Assembly: GCF_914767665.1 (NCBI RefSeq)
Contig: NC_059502.1
Coordinates: 6,386,001 to 6,450,000, forward strand
DNA length: 64,000 nucleotides
Source of the DNA: Harmonia axyridis
Taxonomy: Eukaryota; Arthropoda; Insecta; Coleoptera; Coccinellidae
Direction: 5' to 3'
The stretch's first letter is position 1, and every line of letters begins with the position of its first letter. Both the position numbers and the translations under genes were made by a program. Shown in pieces: positions 22,134 through 33,577 of the stretch. The notes under the pieces are model-generated. The model was given only the letters and a program-made list of their open reading frames with translations, did no database searches and was not told the origin of the DNA.

Positions 22134-23039
22134 ATAAGTTCTGTTGAGTTTTTGGATGGTTCCAGAGAGATTCTATCCTCATATCTACAAATTTCTCATC
22201 CAAGGTATTTTTCTCGTTGACTTGCATTGGCGACGTATTCTGTAATCAAGAGTTTTTTCATTCTTCCCAGAGAATTTGCAGTAATCAGTTTCTGAGATCT
22301 CTCAGAGATCGCAGTACTCTATAATCAAGCCAATGAAGAGGTGTAGCATTTTTTCACTGGGATCGAAATCCTATTTGGATCTTTCAGTGTTGAAGAGTCT
22401 TAGAAACTTCGTGGAGTGATCCATTCCTTGAAGAGTCTTTGCGATTTTGTCCTTCACTCGAAACTCTTCCCTATAGGTCTGTTTTTCTTTACCACAGGAA
22501 GGTTCCGGCCCAGTAAAAAGCTTTTGTTCTCTTTTTGTAGAAAAGGAATAGGCTCTCAGTTTTTTAATTTTGATAACCGAGTGGCCAAGAACCCAGACTA
22601 AAAAAACTCTATTATTCTTGCATATAAACATAACATAAATGTCGTATTCCCCCTCCAAACCATTAAAACATTTCAAGTCTTCTACATACCTCTTATAACT
22701 CCGGACATAAGCCAATGTCAATTCTTTTAAATCCACCCTATATGCAAAGTCTAGCAACATCACGAATTCCATTGATTAAGAGAAACCTCATCTGTGCCTG
22801 CACAACAGTGATGCATATTCCTCCACCGGAGGAGGAAATTAAAGAGGGGGTATGCATTGTTTTCCCTCCAATAGAACCGTAATTAGAACGCAACGCACTC
22901 TGCTGATCTAGCGCCAGCTTGAGTTATACCCAGAACTTTTCCCGAATGAGAAAACCTTAATGAAAAATATCTCGTAAATTAAAAAATTTCCCGGCTATGA
23001 CGCGGGCGGTTCTTCAGGTCGGGTCCGCAAGGTTTTATA
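22134..23039. other. No recognised gene; one 133-aa minus open frame
   Basis: The minus frame 22772-22371 is open for 133 codons but I recognise no domain. Its composition is ordinary and no promoter or splice evidence was seen, so it may be chance. Confidence 0.35.
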
Positions 23040-23515
23040 TGCATAAACATCACTCTCAACTCTCCTCCAGAAGTGCCTCGGAATGTCAATGATGCCAGGG
23101 CTTAGAATGGCGTTCATTAATTTTAATTAAAGTTTCGAGTTATGTCCCAGCCCTTCGTAGTTATCGAATATTCGGATAGTTTGTCCTTCTTGCAGGACGC
23201 TAATGAATCAATCCTTTCGGAGGGGGAGGGGGTAATCCTTGTGGGAAACGTACGTGCCCCATCCACTGTGGATTACACAACACTGCTCAGTTCATCCCAC
23301 TGAAGGAGTTGTTCTTGAGAGGTTAGCGTTGAGTGTATGGTCCTTGATGGCGTCGTCTGTTTGCTATATTGAAGGAGCAATTTGCTACAGGCTGTTTTGG
23401 CTGAATGTATTCAGAGAGATGCTGCTTCAGATGTTCAGGATATTAAAATACCTTCTCCAGACTGAAAAAATTGAGCAACCATTCGAAAAATTTCAATTCT
23501 TATGGTGTTAAGTCT

Positions 23516-23974
23516 CTCATCGGGTACAAGTTTATTTCTCAATATGACCCGGTATTGGTCGGCTACTCTTTGCTCAGAAACTTGAAGTTCGGGATAGTTT
23601 CTGTGGAATTCTGCAAACAATTTTTGACGGTAGCCTATTTTATCCTCTTCCATATTAGTCACTTCATAATATATGCGCATGATCGTTTCATTTATCGAAC
23701 TTGTCCATTTCATGCGTCTTCTTGGTAGACCTGCCTGGGTGAGTGCTGGTTGGGGATCCTGCGCAGCACCTTCAGCGGTCGGAGAAACTCGTGTTATTCT
23801 TCTCCTAGAATGTTGAGATTGTGGAGGCGTAGCATTTTGTTCGACAGACGCCCGTCTCCTTAGCACTCTGTCACCGACGTCCCGCATACTGTCATGTCCA
23901 GCGCCGGCTCCAGACACGCCCTGACGAACCTCAGGCAGCGGCTCTATATTCCTATTCCTTAAATTCACCATCAT
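23516..23974 (-). pseudogene. N-terminal part of a non-LTR retrotransposon protein
   Basis: The frame opens at the ATG at 23974 (MMVNLRNRNIEPLPEV), continues with a low-complexity basic segment (residues ~15-75, DRVLRRRAS, HSRRRITR) and then a compact block (residues ~88-165) with KWTSSINETIMRIYYEV, YRQKLFAEFHRNYPEL and SEQRVADQYRVILRNK. This block resembles the DNA-binding-like N-terminal domain of R4/R2-like single-ORF elements. No endonuclease or RT domain follows; the frame merges into host repeat sequence and stops at 23435. Family assignment is from memory of the motif pattern, so moderate. Confidence 0.5.
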
Positions 23975-24176
23975 TCATGGGTTCCTCCGTGTCGTGGGGG
24001 AGACGGCCTTTGATCGCTTTTTACGATCCGCAGAGCTACGGTGGGAGAATTCTTGAGCTGCTTTCCACACGGCTTCGTCCGTTACCCTGGACAGGGACCC
24101 TTCGGCAGGTTTCAGCTTCCCGGGTCAGAGAGCTCCTGGAATCTGCGGTGGGCTGGAGTCGATTCAACTCTCCTGA

Positions 24177-24202
24177 TAGGTGAATCGCTAGAGATTCACC
24201 TA
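24177..24202. repeat. 10-bp perfect hairpin in the retrotransposon leader
   Basis: TAGGTGAATC (24177-24186) pairs with GATTCACCTA (24193-24202) around a six-base loop. It lies about 30 bases inside the 5' boundary of the R4/Dong-like fragment. Confidence 0.7.
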
Positions 24203-24213
24203 CCGCTACCCCT

Positions 24214-24249
24214 ATTCTTATTCTTATTATTATTATTATTATTATTATT
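24214..24249. repeat. ATT/TAA microsatellite
   Basis: ATTCTTATTCTT is followed by about eight ATT units. The tract marks the outer edge of the R4/Dong-like insert. Confidence 0.9.
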
Positions 24250-26570
24250 GTTACAATAAGAGTAGAGGTACAAATACCTATAAACTCAAACTTAAAAAAA
24301 ATAACATTCGGAAACTAAATATAACTCAAAACAAGAATTATGGTCTGATTTGTTATTACTGTAATATTAGATGTTTCTCTTCGATATTTCGCTTGAAAAT
24401 CTCTCCCAACTCTTCACTGGAAATGCATTGGAATGCTAATAACTCCAAGGTATAAAATGGCTTTCATTAATTTTAATCAAACTTTCGAGCTATGTTCCAG
24501 CCCTTCGTAGTTATCGAATATTTGGATAGTTTGTCCTTGCAGGACGCTAATGAATCAATCCTTTCGGAGTGGGAGGGGGTTATCCTTGTGGGAAACGTAC
24601 GTGCCCCATCCAAGTATAGAGAGGATCTTGGGTAAATTGTGGATTACACAACACTGCTCAGTTCTTCCCACTGAAGGAGTTGTTCTTGAGAGGTTAGCGT
24701 TGAGTGCATGGTCCTTGTAGGCGTCGTATGTTTGCTATATTGAAGGAGCTATTTGCTACAGGCTGCTCAGGTTGAATGTATTCAGTGATTAATTCAGTCT
24801 GATTTCTCTTTAACTGATGAACAAACTAATATACCGTGAGATGCTGTACCGACGACTGCTTCAGCTGTTCAAGATATTAAAATACCTTCTCCAGACTGAC
24901 AAAATTGAACAACCATTCCAAAAACTTCAACTCAGTCTGATTTGTTATTACTGAAATATTAGGTGTTTCTCTTCGATATTTTGCTAGAACATCTCTCCCA
25001 ACTTTTCTCTGTAAGTGCCTTGGAATGCTAATAACTCCAAGGCATAAAATAGCCTAAAAAAAATTTCAATTAAAGTTTCAAGTCATGTCCCAGTCCTTCG
25101 TAGTTATCGAATATTCGGATAGTTTGTCCTTGCAGGACGCTAATGAATCAATCCTCTAGAAGGTGGAGAGGGGTTATCCGTGTGGAAAACGTACGTCCCC
25201 CATCCAAGTATAGAGAGGATCTTGGGTAAATTGTGGATTAAACAACACTGCTCAGTTCTTTCCACTGAAGGAGTTGTTCTTGAGAGGTTAGCGTCGAGTG
25301 TATGGTCCTTGATGGCGTCGTCTGTTTGCTATATTGAAGGAGCTCTTTGCTACAGGTTGTTCAGGTTGATTGTATCCAGTCATTAATTCACTCTGATTTG
25401 TTTTTTCTCTATAATTTCTCCCTAACTGATGAACAAACTAACATACCGTGAGATGCTGAACCAACGACTGCTTCAGATGTTCAGGATATTAAAATACCTT
25501 CTCCAGACTGAAAAAATTGAACAACCATTCGAAAAACTTCATCTCAGTCTGATTTGTTATTACTGTAATATTGGGTATTTATCTTCGATATTTTGCTTGA
25601 ACATCTCTCCCAACTCTTCTCTGGAATTGCCTTGGAACGCTAATAACTCCAAGGCACAAAATGGCATTCATTAATTTTAATTAAAATTTCGAGTTATGTC
25701 CCAGCCCTTCGTAGTTATCGAATATTAGGATAGTTTGTCCTTCTTGCAGGACGCTAATGAATCAATCCTGTCGGAGGTGGAGGGGGTTATCCTTGTGGGA
25801 AACGTACGTGCCCCATCCAAGTATAGAGAGGATCTTGTGTAAATTGTGGATTACACAACACTGCTCAGTTCTTCCCACTGAAGGAGTTGTTCTTGAGAGG
25901 TTAGCGTTGAGTGTATGGCCCTTGATGGCGTCGTCTGTTTGTTATATTGAAGGAGCTATTTGCTACAGGCTGCTCAGGTTGAATGTAATCAGTGATTAAT
26001 TCAGTCTGATTTGTTTTTTTTTCCTATGATTTCTCCCTAACTGATGAACAAACTAACATACCGTGAGATGCTGTACCGACGACTGCTTCAAATGTTCAGG
26101 ATATTATAATACCTTCTCCAGACTGAGAAAATTGAACAGCCATTCGAAAAACTTCAACTCAGTCTGATTTATTATTACTGAAATATAAGGTGTTTCTCTT
26201 CGATATTTCGCTTGGACATCTCTCCCAACTCTTCTCTGGAAGTGCCTTGGAACGCTAATAACTCCAAGGCATAAAATGGCATTCATTAATTTTATTATGT
26301 TTGTTATATTGAAGGAGCTATTTGCTACAGGCTGATTTGGCTGAATGTATTCAGTGATTAATTAGTCTGTTTTGTGTTCCTATATAATTCCTCCCTAATT
26401 GATAAACAAACTAGCAAACCGTGAAATGATTCACTGAGAGAAGATTCTACAACTGCTTCAAAAGTTCAGGATATTAAAATACCTTGTCCAGACTTAAAAA
26501 TTTCAACTCAGTCTGATCTGTTGTCATTGAAAGGTGTTATTCTTTGATGTTAGGCTTGAGTTTGCTATGA

Positions 26571-27529
26571 TTCTGATTATGCTATCGACTTGTATCTTCG
26601 AATAGTTATTCTTTACAAACAAGCAAAATGTCAACATGCCTTATACTGTAATCATGGAAATATTAGCAATATTCTTCTCGAGTTTTCTATTATTCTGATG
26701 ATGTGATCATCTTGAAATTTGCATGTAACTTGAAATTGTTATTTCATATCAACACCGGAAATCTCAACTCCATTACTTTCTCCATTTCCTTAGTTGTGTT
26801 TCTGGTCTATTGAAGAGCTTGACAATCGGCTCTTGTTTATTGTTTCAGAAACATTGAAACAGTTAAATCCATGATATCCCCGATCCTCTCGACATAAAAA
26901 ATCAAATATTATCGCAGTTCTTGTCAACGAAAAATTTATGAACGTCATAAATCCATAGGTTCCCCGATCACAATTCAGAAAGGCAACCCTTTTACTCTTA
27001 AACTCTACATGAAAACAATCACACTTAACTCGGAGTGCAACTTTATTCCTCGAAAACTATAAAATTGACGGGAAGCTATAAAATCTATCACGTTTCACAA
27101 CAACGTAGTTCGGAAGAGAGGATAAGGGTCGGGGACGCTACTGAGCATGTGGGGTCGATTCCATCTTTAAATAATGGCCTGGAAATTTTATTACTATGGC
27201 CAGTACACCAGATTGACAATCAGATCTTTTTCGCTGAGAGGAAGGCTCCCGTACGTCATTGTTGAAAAAGGCCATCCTGGAGTTTTTACGATGAATTTGA
27301 TCGATAACATAAAATACGGTGTAGTTTTTCGTGTACAATCTATTTCACAATCTGGCGTTGGTTGAATTGAAGCTTGGTTCGTTCCAATAAATTTTTACGA
27401 ATCTAGATTACTACAAATGGTGGAAATTCGACATTTTATCAATCCTTTCGGCAAAAAGTAGTTGTCAGAAAAACTGAGGAGGATTCTTCGCGAAAGCTTG
27501 ATTGAGTAACTCAAGTTGCTTGACTCCAA
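26571..27529. other. No recognised gene
   Basis: Open frames of 76 aa or less overlap on both strands around 27035-27365 and resemble nothing known to me. Confidence 0.4.
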
Positions 27530-28090
27530 TTGACCACTGTAATGATCTAAGCATCTTAATGTCCCATGATTTGAATTGGTCTCACCACGTGGTGGCTGTG
27601 GCAGTATAAGCCTTGCAGATGACTCACGTAGTTTAGAGGTTGCAGCCTGACAACGTCTCGAGCACTCTATTGTAGCTATGTGCGTCCTATGATGGAATAT
27701 GCTGGACCAGCTTCTCTCAGAAGCGATCAACTTCTCCTCGAACCTGTACAGCGTTGGAATACAAGGATTGCCTTTGGGAGAATAAGACCAGATTATCACT
27801 CTCGTTTGAGATCTTTGAATCTGCAAACCTTCGGGAATGGCTGAGATAGAGGTGATCTTTTTGTAACTTATCAGGCTCTACATGGGTTCTTTGGTGTGAA
27901 TCTGGACCACCTCTACATGAGGAACAGCACCCAACTACCTGACCATGTCGTCAAACTGGCAAAAGTTAATTTGAGGACCACAAAGCGTCAAAATTTTCTT
28001 TCCAACAGAGTTTTTATCAATCATCCAAAACAAAATCTTCTTCATCTTTTCTCTTCACCAACGGTTGACGACTTTATGATTAAATCCTAA
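27530..28090 (+). pseudogene. Non-LTR RT C-terminal region (CR1/jockey-like)
   Basis: Shifted plus-strand frames read LSILMSHDLNWSHHV near 27550, YVRPMMEYAGPASLRSDQ near 27675, then LEPVQRWNTRIAFGRIRP, RLRSLNLQTFG and a stop, followed by DRGDLFVTYQALHGFFGVN, RQNFLSNRVF and FSSPTVDDFMIKS before the final stop at 28090. This order (thumb region, 'VRP-EYA-P', 'VQR-T', 'R-GDLI-TYK', 'FFSNRV-N-WN') is the C-terminal end of CR1/RTE-like elements' polymerase. At least one stop and a few frame changes make it dead. The 5' polymerase core is missing. Confidence 0.7.
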
Positions 28091-28174
28091 AACAACAAAG
28101 GGTAACCAGAAAGGAGTACTAAATATTAGTTTCCATTATATTGATTTGAAGTTAGCGACCCATTTTAAGAAATA

Positions 28175-28965
28175 ATTTGGAACTGAATGGATACCTTGGA
28201 AACCACCATGAAATTTATAAATTGGACTTCACCAAATGGTCAATGGTTTTTTCTACACCACACTCACATATTGGACTTTCAATATAATGCCATTTGAAGA
28301 GCTTACTATTACAACGACCATGACCAGTCCTAAGTCGATTCAAAATACACCAAATTTACCTAGGAAGATTGAAATCTAGACCTTTCTCTGAAGGATCAAC
28401 AATAAGATTTTTGTTGAAGACATTACAAGAACTCCATTCCGAATGCCAAATTTCCTTGTCACTTTCATTAGATTGAAGGAGGGGATTGATTGACAAAGGT
28501 TTGCGTAACTTCAATCTTGCAGTTCTAGTATCTGGAAAGTAAGAAACAATTGGAAATAAGGGGATAGATGGAATTTTTCCTGAGACCTCTCTACGAATAT
28601 GAGGCGGACGTAATATGTGATAGCACTGAAAACCAATGTGAAGGTGTTCATCTAATAGTTCCACTGAGCTGTGCATCAGTTTCATGGACATGAGCACTAT
28701 TGAACCAAACAGAACAACAGTATTCAGCAGCAGAAAAAACCAAGCCAACGAAGAGTGCTGGCATCAGCACCCCATGAAGAACCAGCTAATTTTTGAAGGA
28801 TATTATTCCTCAACTTCAATTTTAAACTTGTATCTATCAAGTGAACCTTGAGATTCAAAGAAGAATCAAGTTGAACTCCAAGATATTTGGGAGCATAAGT
28901 ATGATTCAAGACGGAATTATTGATATTAACTTTCAATTTTATATATTTTTGTTGAAATGTTCTGG
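28175..28965 (-). pseudogene. Jockey-like RT C-terminal region
   Basis: Reading the minus strand from about 28965: KVNINNSVLNHTYAPKYLGV, QLDSSLNLKVHL, SLKLKLRNNILQKLAGSSWG, a frame change near 28730, then PPHIRREVSG, SNESDKEIWHSEW and LDFNLPR, one stop (28356), and finally IWCILNRLRTGHGRC, FKWHY and SPICECGVEKTIDHLV. These match the tail of jockey-group polymerases, including the terminal Cys-rich CxCG/TxxHxV motif. Only a stop and one frameshift are evident over 790 bases, so decay is moderate. It faces the fragment at 27530-28090. Confidence 0.7.
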
Positions 28966-30112
28966 CTGAAGGGAAAAGAGTTGCTCATCGATTACAATCA
29001 TAACAATATTCACAGTGCACACTACCAGCATCCGACTCAAACTCCAACATCTCCATTCCAAACGCTTGATGTAAAATTCATCACACGAAGTACCCAGTCA
29101 TCCAGAACGTCACCAAAGCGGGAAATCAACGGGAAAATAACCCCGAGGAAAAGAATAAAGGAAATTTGAATAACCATCATTTATTTGATATATTATAAGA
29201 GTCGATATGAAGACAACCCTTGGCGCATCCTACAAACTGAACGAATTTGTAAGGTTCCCACGACAAAGTTGTTTGCTCGCCCGATCACGCCACCTCTCTC
29301 AACACTAGCATATCCAGGCCATTCCATTTATTTTGTGGCCTTAGTCGGAGTTTTGAATAATGCAATTTTTTTTTTTTTCAGTGAGCTCGATGTCGAAAGT
29401 TCGCGAATTTAATCAGGGTATTATTTTCTTCCTCGGGGTGAAGAAAACTTATATGAAGTTTTCAAGGTTGGATTTTGTGGCTGACTTGCACAGACACAGC
29501 AGGCAGTATATTGGATGGGGTTTTTTTGGGAGAGGATATGAAGAAAGTATTCCTTGTTTCGGGATAATCATCTTTGCGGAATATGATTTTCTTGGTGGTG
29601 TTCAATCCTGAGATGTTCTGGAGTTTTTGTTACTATCTTTCGGTGAGGGAGGAAGTTTTATTGCTATTGTGTATTCAGGTGATTTCGAAGTATAATTGAC
29701 TTGTGAACTAAGTAATTTCCGTTTCTGTAAACAAACCGATTTGCCAAATTGATGAGCCTTATAGCAGATCCTTGGAATATTTTAATTCTGCTACCAACTT
29801 TACCGAAAATAGTGAGAGCAATATTTTTGGATGAAATCAATTTTAGGTCTTCGAAGTTCCTACCTGCAAAATGCTTTTTGAAACATCCTGAACAACTTTG
29901 GTTTTATCTCTGTCTGAGTATATGTCGGTTGCTCTTTATGACAGTCCGTGTGTACGCACATTCTCATATCAACTTTAACTTATACCACTCTAATTCGATT
30001 TCAATTAAATTTAGTGTGGACTTTGAGATCATGTTGTGAATGGTTTTCCAAATAGAGGTTTCATTTCGATATTAAAAAAAAACAGTTTGTTTCAACAGAA
30101 ACCAATGGATGC
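28966..30112. other. No recognised gene
   Basis: Open frames up to 96 aa (29749-30039, +) are hydrophobic and unrecognised. A poly(T) run lies near 29370. Confidence 0.4.
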
Positions 30113-30612
30113 TTATTTAATTGTGAAGAGGAGGTTTGCCATTGATGATGGAAAACGATAACAACCAAATGACTATGGTTGCAGCATCAGATCATTTATA
30201 TGAAATTTTCCATGACCAATTCGCATATCATATTTCACATGGTTCCAAAGAAAAAAAATGTTTAAAGGTGTAAATTCTCAATTCTGCTCATTCACGTAGC
30301 CTCTAAGGTGAAAATGAAAATCCGTATCATTTTGAAGCATTTCAAGGACCTCAGTGAAGAAACGACGTTTCTGGTGATATGTCAGCATAAGTTCTTATTT
30401 CAACTGAATTTCGAAAGCCTTAAAAGCTGAGTAGGTATTTATGCAAAATACGTTGTAATTTTTTTCAAGAATTTCAAGAATATTAAGATCGACAAAGAAT
30501 TGACAAACCTTGGTTTCCATCAATACTACGGGCTACAGCAGCCATATTCTCAGTTGTTAAAGAGCGACACACAACGTTACGATTTTTCACTTCAATAACT
30601 CACACTTCAAAA
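30113..30612 (-). pseudogene. Mar41-B mariner transposase relic 1
   Basis: On the minus strand, pieces of a second DD41D mariner family follow in order: VKNRNVV and LTTENMAAVARSIDGN (about 30600-30510), FEIQLK*ELMLTYHQKRR with TEVLEMLQNDTDFHFHLRGY and VNEQN (about 30420-30290), then, after a large gap, ICELVMENFI and CCNHSHLVVIVFHH (about 30225-30150). Relatives place roughly 150 residues, including the second and third catalytic motifs, in that gap, so this is an internally deleted copy. Stops are frequent. It is much older than any Mar41-A copy. Confidence 0.6.
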
Positions 30613-31858
30613 TATTGCACAAGTTTCACTTGCCGGTCGATATTATTACGACCTCCCAAAATTAAATGATTATATGCCTTCATCAAATAGAATCATTGAA
30701 CCTATATTATTTAATGTAATCAGTTATTCAATATCGAAATAGAGTCTCTAAAATAGATAATTCAATTCTAAAAGCTGGCTGGTATACTTATTTCACAGAA
30801 GAGTAAGAGAAAAGATGTATTACTTCTTGTTCTGATTTTTATATCTATAAAATCCTACCAGAGAAACAGTTTCTTTCAGTTTGTCGACGAATTCCTAAAA
30901 TGCCAGTTTGTGAATTAAATATACAAGTTTAATGTAGTTTAAGTTTTTTGGAATGAAGGACACTGATGAGAAAAAATTGTAATAAAAAATAAAATACAAG
31001 AAATTTGAAACGTTGGTCTGTCTTTATGTTAAATTTGTTACTCAATTTATTAAGCGTTAATTCAAATAAACGAATCGATTGTCAAGGACATAGGCAATGA
31101 GGTTGTTATAAAAAATCGTTATTGGAATGCTTAAATTATGATCCAATCGATTGTGATTTCAGAAAAAATGGTAAACGCATATATCTATACTCCAACCTTT
31201 ATTGAACTGGATCAAAAATTTACGATGATATCCAGGAAAAGATCGCTGTTAATAAAATGCACTTTTTTCAAAACCGTCCAATTCTGAAACTCCTCTATTC
31301 AAGTCACAACCAAAAACAAGCTTTTCCTCTGAATATTTCCATGTCGATCAATCAATTCGACCACAGCTACAAAAAAGGTCAGAATATCAGATTACATTAA
31401 GGGTGGCGCGGGAAGGGATGAGAAGGGTAAAATATGAGCAGGCCTCCGCAGAATCAGAAAAAATCTCATAAAGTGAGAGAAAGCCGAGCGAGAACTTTTG
31501 GACGGTTGTGAATAATGTAAATTAGTCCCTGGACGCAGATTGATCAACTTTTCCTAACCTTCTCCAACTCCATCATTTCACGGGATTCATGAGAAAAATG
31601 TCTGCGGAAACATCTGAAGATATTAGAGATGATGAATGCCGGGGAAAGCAATGAAGATACTTTGTTAGCAGCGTGCACGAACAGCAAAATTTCGATTAAC
31701 AGAGGGTTCGAAAAAAAAATTAGAATTTTCTCGCATGTTTTCGACTATTACCTACTATGTGAGTCTACGGTGAAAAGGGTTTTGTGGATCTGGCAGCTGA
31801 ATAGGCTATTTGACAGTATAAAGTATTGTTTCATTCATTGACCTCGCCTTAGATAATA
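30613..31858. other. No recognised gene
   Basis: Only short open frames (70 aa at 31629-31841) and no repeats that I could pair. Confidence 0.4.
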
Positions 31859-32786
31859 AAGGGTGTTTTTTTTGAGCTATATAACTTTAAATTGCAATGA
31901 AACAACGATGGATTATTCGATTGAAATGAATTTTATTTTTCCGCGAGATAATTTTGTGGCATTACATTTTAAATATGATTTCTGGCATATGACCGCCACG
32001 GCTGGCTCAGATGTAGTCCAATCTGGACGTCCAATTTTCGATTACTTTTTCCAACATTTGTGGACGTATATCGGCAATAACACGGCGACCGTTGTCTTCC
32101 AAATGGTCAAGGGTTTGTGCCTTATCCGCACAGACCAATGACTTCACATAGCCCCACAGAAAGTAGTCTAGCGGTGTTAAATCACAAGATCTTGGAGGCC
32201 AATTCACAGGTCCAAAACGTGAAATTAGGCGGTCACCAAACGTGTCTTTCAATAAATCGATTGTGGCACGAGCTGTGTGACATGTTGTGCCGTCTTATTG
32301 GAACCACAGCTCCTGGACATCATGGTTGTTCAATTCAGGAATGAAAAAAATAGTAATCATGGCTCTATACCGATCACCATTGACTGTAACGTTCTGGCCA
32401 TCATCGTTTTTGAAGAAGTACGGTCCAATGATTCCACCAGCCCATAAAGCGCACCAAACAGTCAGTTTTTCTGGATGTAACGGTGTTTCGACATACACAT
32501 GAGGATTAGCTTCACTCCAAATACGGCAGTTTTGTTTGTTGACGTAGCCATTCAACCAGAAGTGCGCTTCATCGCTAATGAACGTAGTGCGCGATACGTA
32601 TTCCTCACAGAACCATTATTTTCGAAATAAAATTTCACTATTTGCAAGCGTTGTTCAGGCGTCAGTCTATTCGAGATAAATTGCCAAACCAAACTGAGAA
32701 TAAATCACTTGACAGCTGTTAAATCGGTCACCATCTTGTGCAGTAATGCTAACTTAAAGTTATATACCTCGAAAAAAAACACCCGT
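31859..32786 (-). mobile_element. Mar41-A mariner copy 6, complete ends, deletion type B
   Basis: TA flanks (31857-31858, 32787-32788) and both terminal repeats are present; at 928 bp it has the same length as copy 2. On the minus strand the frame from 32555 reads NGYVNKQNCRIW through PLHPEKLTVWCALWAGG to LWFQ and a stop that falls directly before the second catalytic Asp (Q*DGTTCH). The frame resumes for GDRLISRFG to CDLTPLDYFLWG. The type B junction (CCATTAGCG, here seen as CGCTAATG) lies near 32575. Confidence 0.93.
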
Positions 32787-32788
32787 TA

Positions 32789-33575
32789 TATATCGATTGA
32801 GATTCAACTCTTTATTAGGAAATTTTGATACTCACTTTTTGAAGCTTGCTACTAACAAGAACAAGCAGGCTTATTGAGTAAACCCTCGCGAATAACAGCA
32901 TTCATCGAATAAAACACCATCTTAATCGCAAAACAAGATTCCCACCCTCCACTTTCTCCTTTCCACCCTCAACAACCCTTCAAGATCTCAAATCACCCTT
33001 ACCTTTCGCCCCCACCCACCAATTCCCAACAAATAAATAAATCGAAGTGGGGGAAATCAGGCACGGTATACTTTTCCACGGGCCATAAAACTTGAAGTGC
33101 CATTATTTAAAGGGGGATACGGACGACATGTTTAGTGCCCCCTTACCCTCATCCGGCAGAGCCTGCCCGTACGAAAATCCTTACAAATAGCTTCTGAAGG
33201 TGTTAACGGCGCACAACCTGGGCTTAGGGAGACTTCAGCCGTTCAACCGCGCCTTCGAGATAGGAAGGATTAAACCACGGGCGCCAGATCGGGCACTCTT
33301 GAAGATGAACAGGGGAGGCGAGAGCCAGAGGACTTGAAATTTTCGTTAATTACGTTTCATTTTGTCCCCCTGTTTCGGCAATTCGGTGATCAGATTTGTA
33401 TGCTAATTTTGGGGAGGTAGCGCGTGGAGTTTTCTATGGTTTCGTTCGCAGAAATTGGTGGAATCACAGATAGAGGAAGTATACACAATTTTTACATGTC
33501 CCCAACATGGTTAGATTACTTTGTGGGATTGTGATATATTTTCAAATCCACAATTTTACTAAACGATTTGGAATG
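32789..33575. other. No recognised gene; GC-richer block
   Basis: About 33090-33350 is markedly richer in GC than its surroundings and lacks long open frames. It could be a conserved non-coding or regulatory segment, but nothing specific is visible. Confidence 0.35.
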
Positions 33576-33577
33576 TA

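Larger units (their letters stand above)
23512..24291 (-). mobile_element. R4/Dong-like non-LTR retrotransposon, 5' fragment
   Basis: Compared with other units of the array, unit 1 carries about 830 extra bases. On the minus strand these hold a GC-richer leader (about 24205-23975) and the start of an open reading frame, and then stop abruptly at the host repeat near 23512. The leader abuts an AAT/TAA tract (24214-24249). Dong, in the R4 clade, is known to insert into TAA repeats, and the encoded N-terminal region resembles that clade. Keeping the 5' part and losing the 3' part is unusual for non-LTR copies and implies a later deletion. Confidence 0.5.
23040..26570. repeat. Tandem array of ~600-bp units
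   Basis: Four full units and a partial fifth are marked by AGTGCCT-TGGAA near 23072, 24421, 25012, 25624 and 26240, giving periods of 591, 612 and 616 bp; the first unit is enlarged by an inserted retrotransposon piece. Each unit has CCTTCGTAGTTATCGAATA, GGAAACGTACGT and CACTGAAGGAGTTGTTCTT in that order. Unit 5 has lost about 310 internal bases. A short plus frame (MWETYVPHP or MWKTYVPHP start) is open in units 1, 3 and 4 and broken in unit 2, so coding is doubtful. Divergence between units is several per cent. Confidence 0.9.

Noticed and set aside
22134..22772. 133-aa minus open frame starting MEFVMLLDFAYRV
   Set aside because: No recognisable domain and overlapped by an open frame on the other strand; left as unassigned.
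23239..25999. MWETYVPHP-type open frames in the 600-bp units as a gene family
   Set aside because: Unit 2 is frameshifted and the frame ends at different points in each unit; treated as repeat sequence.
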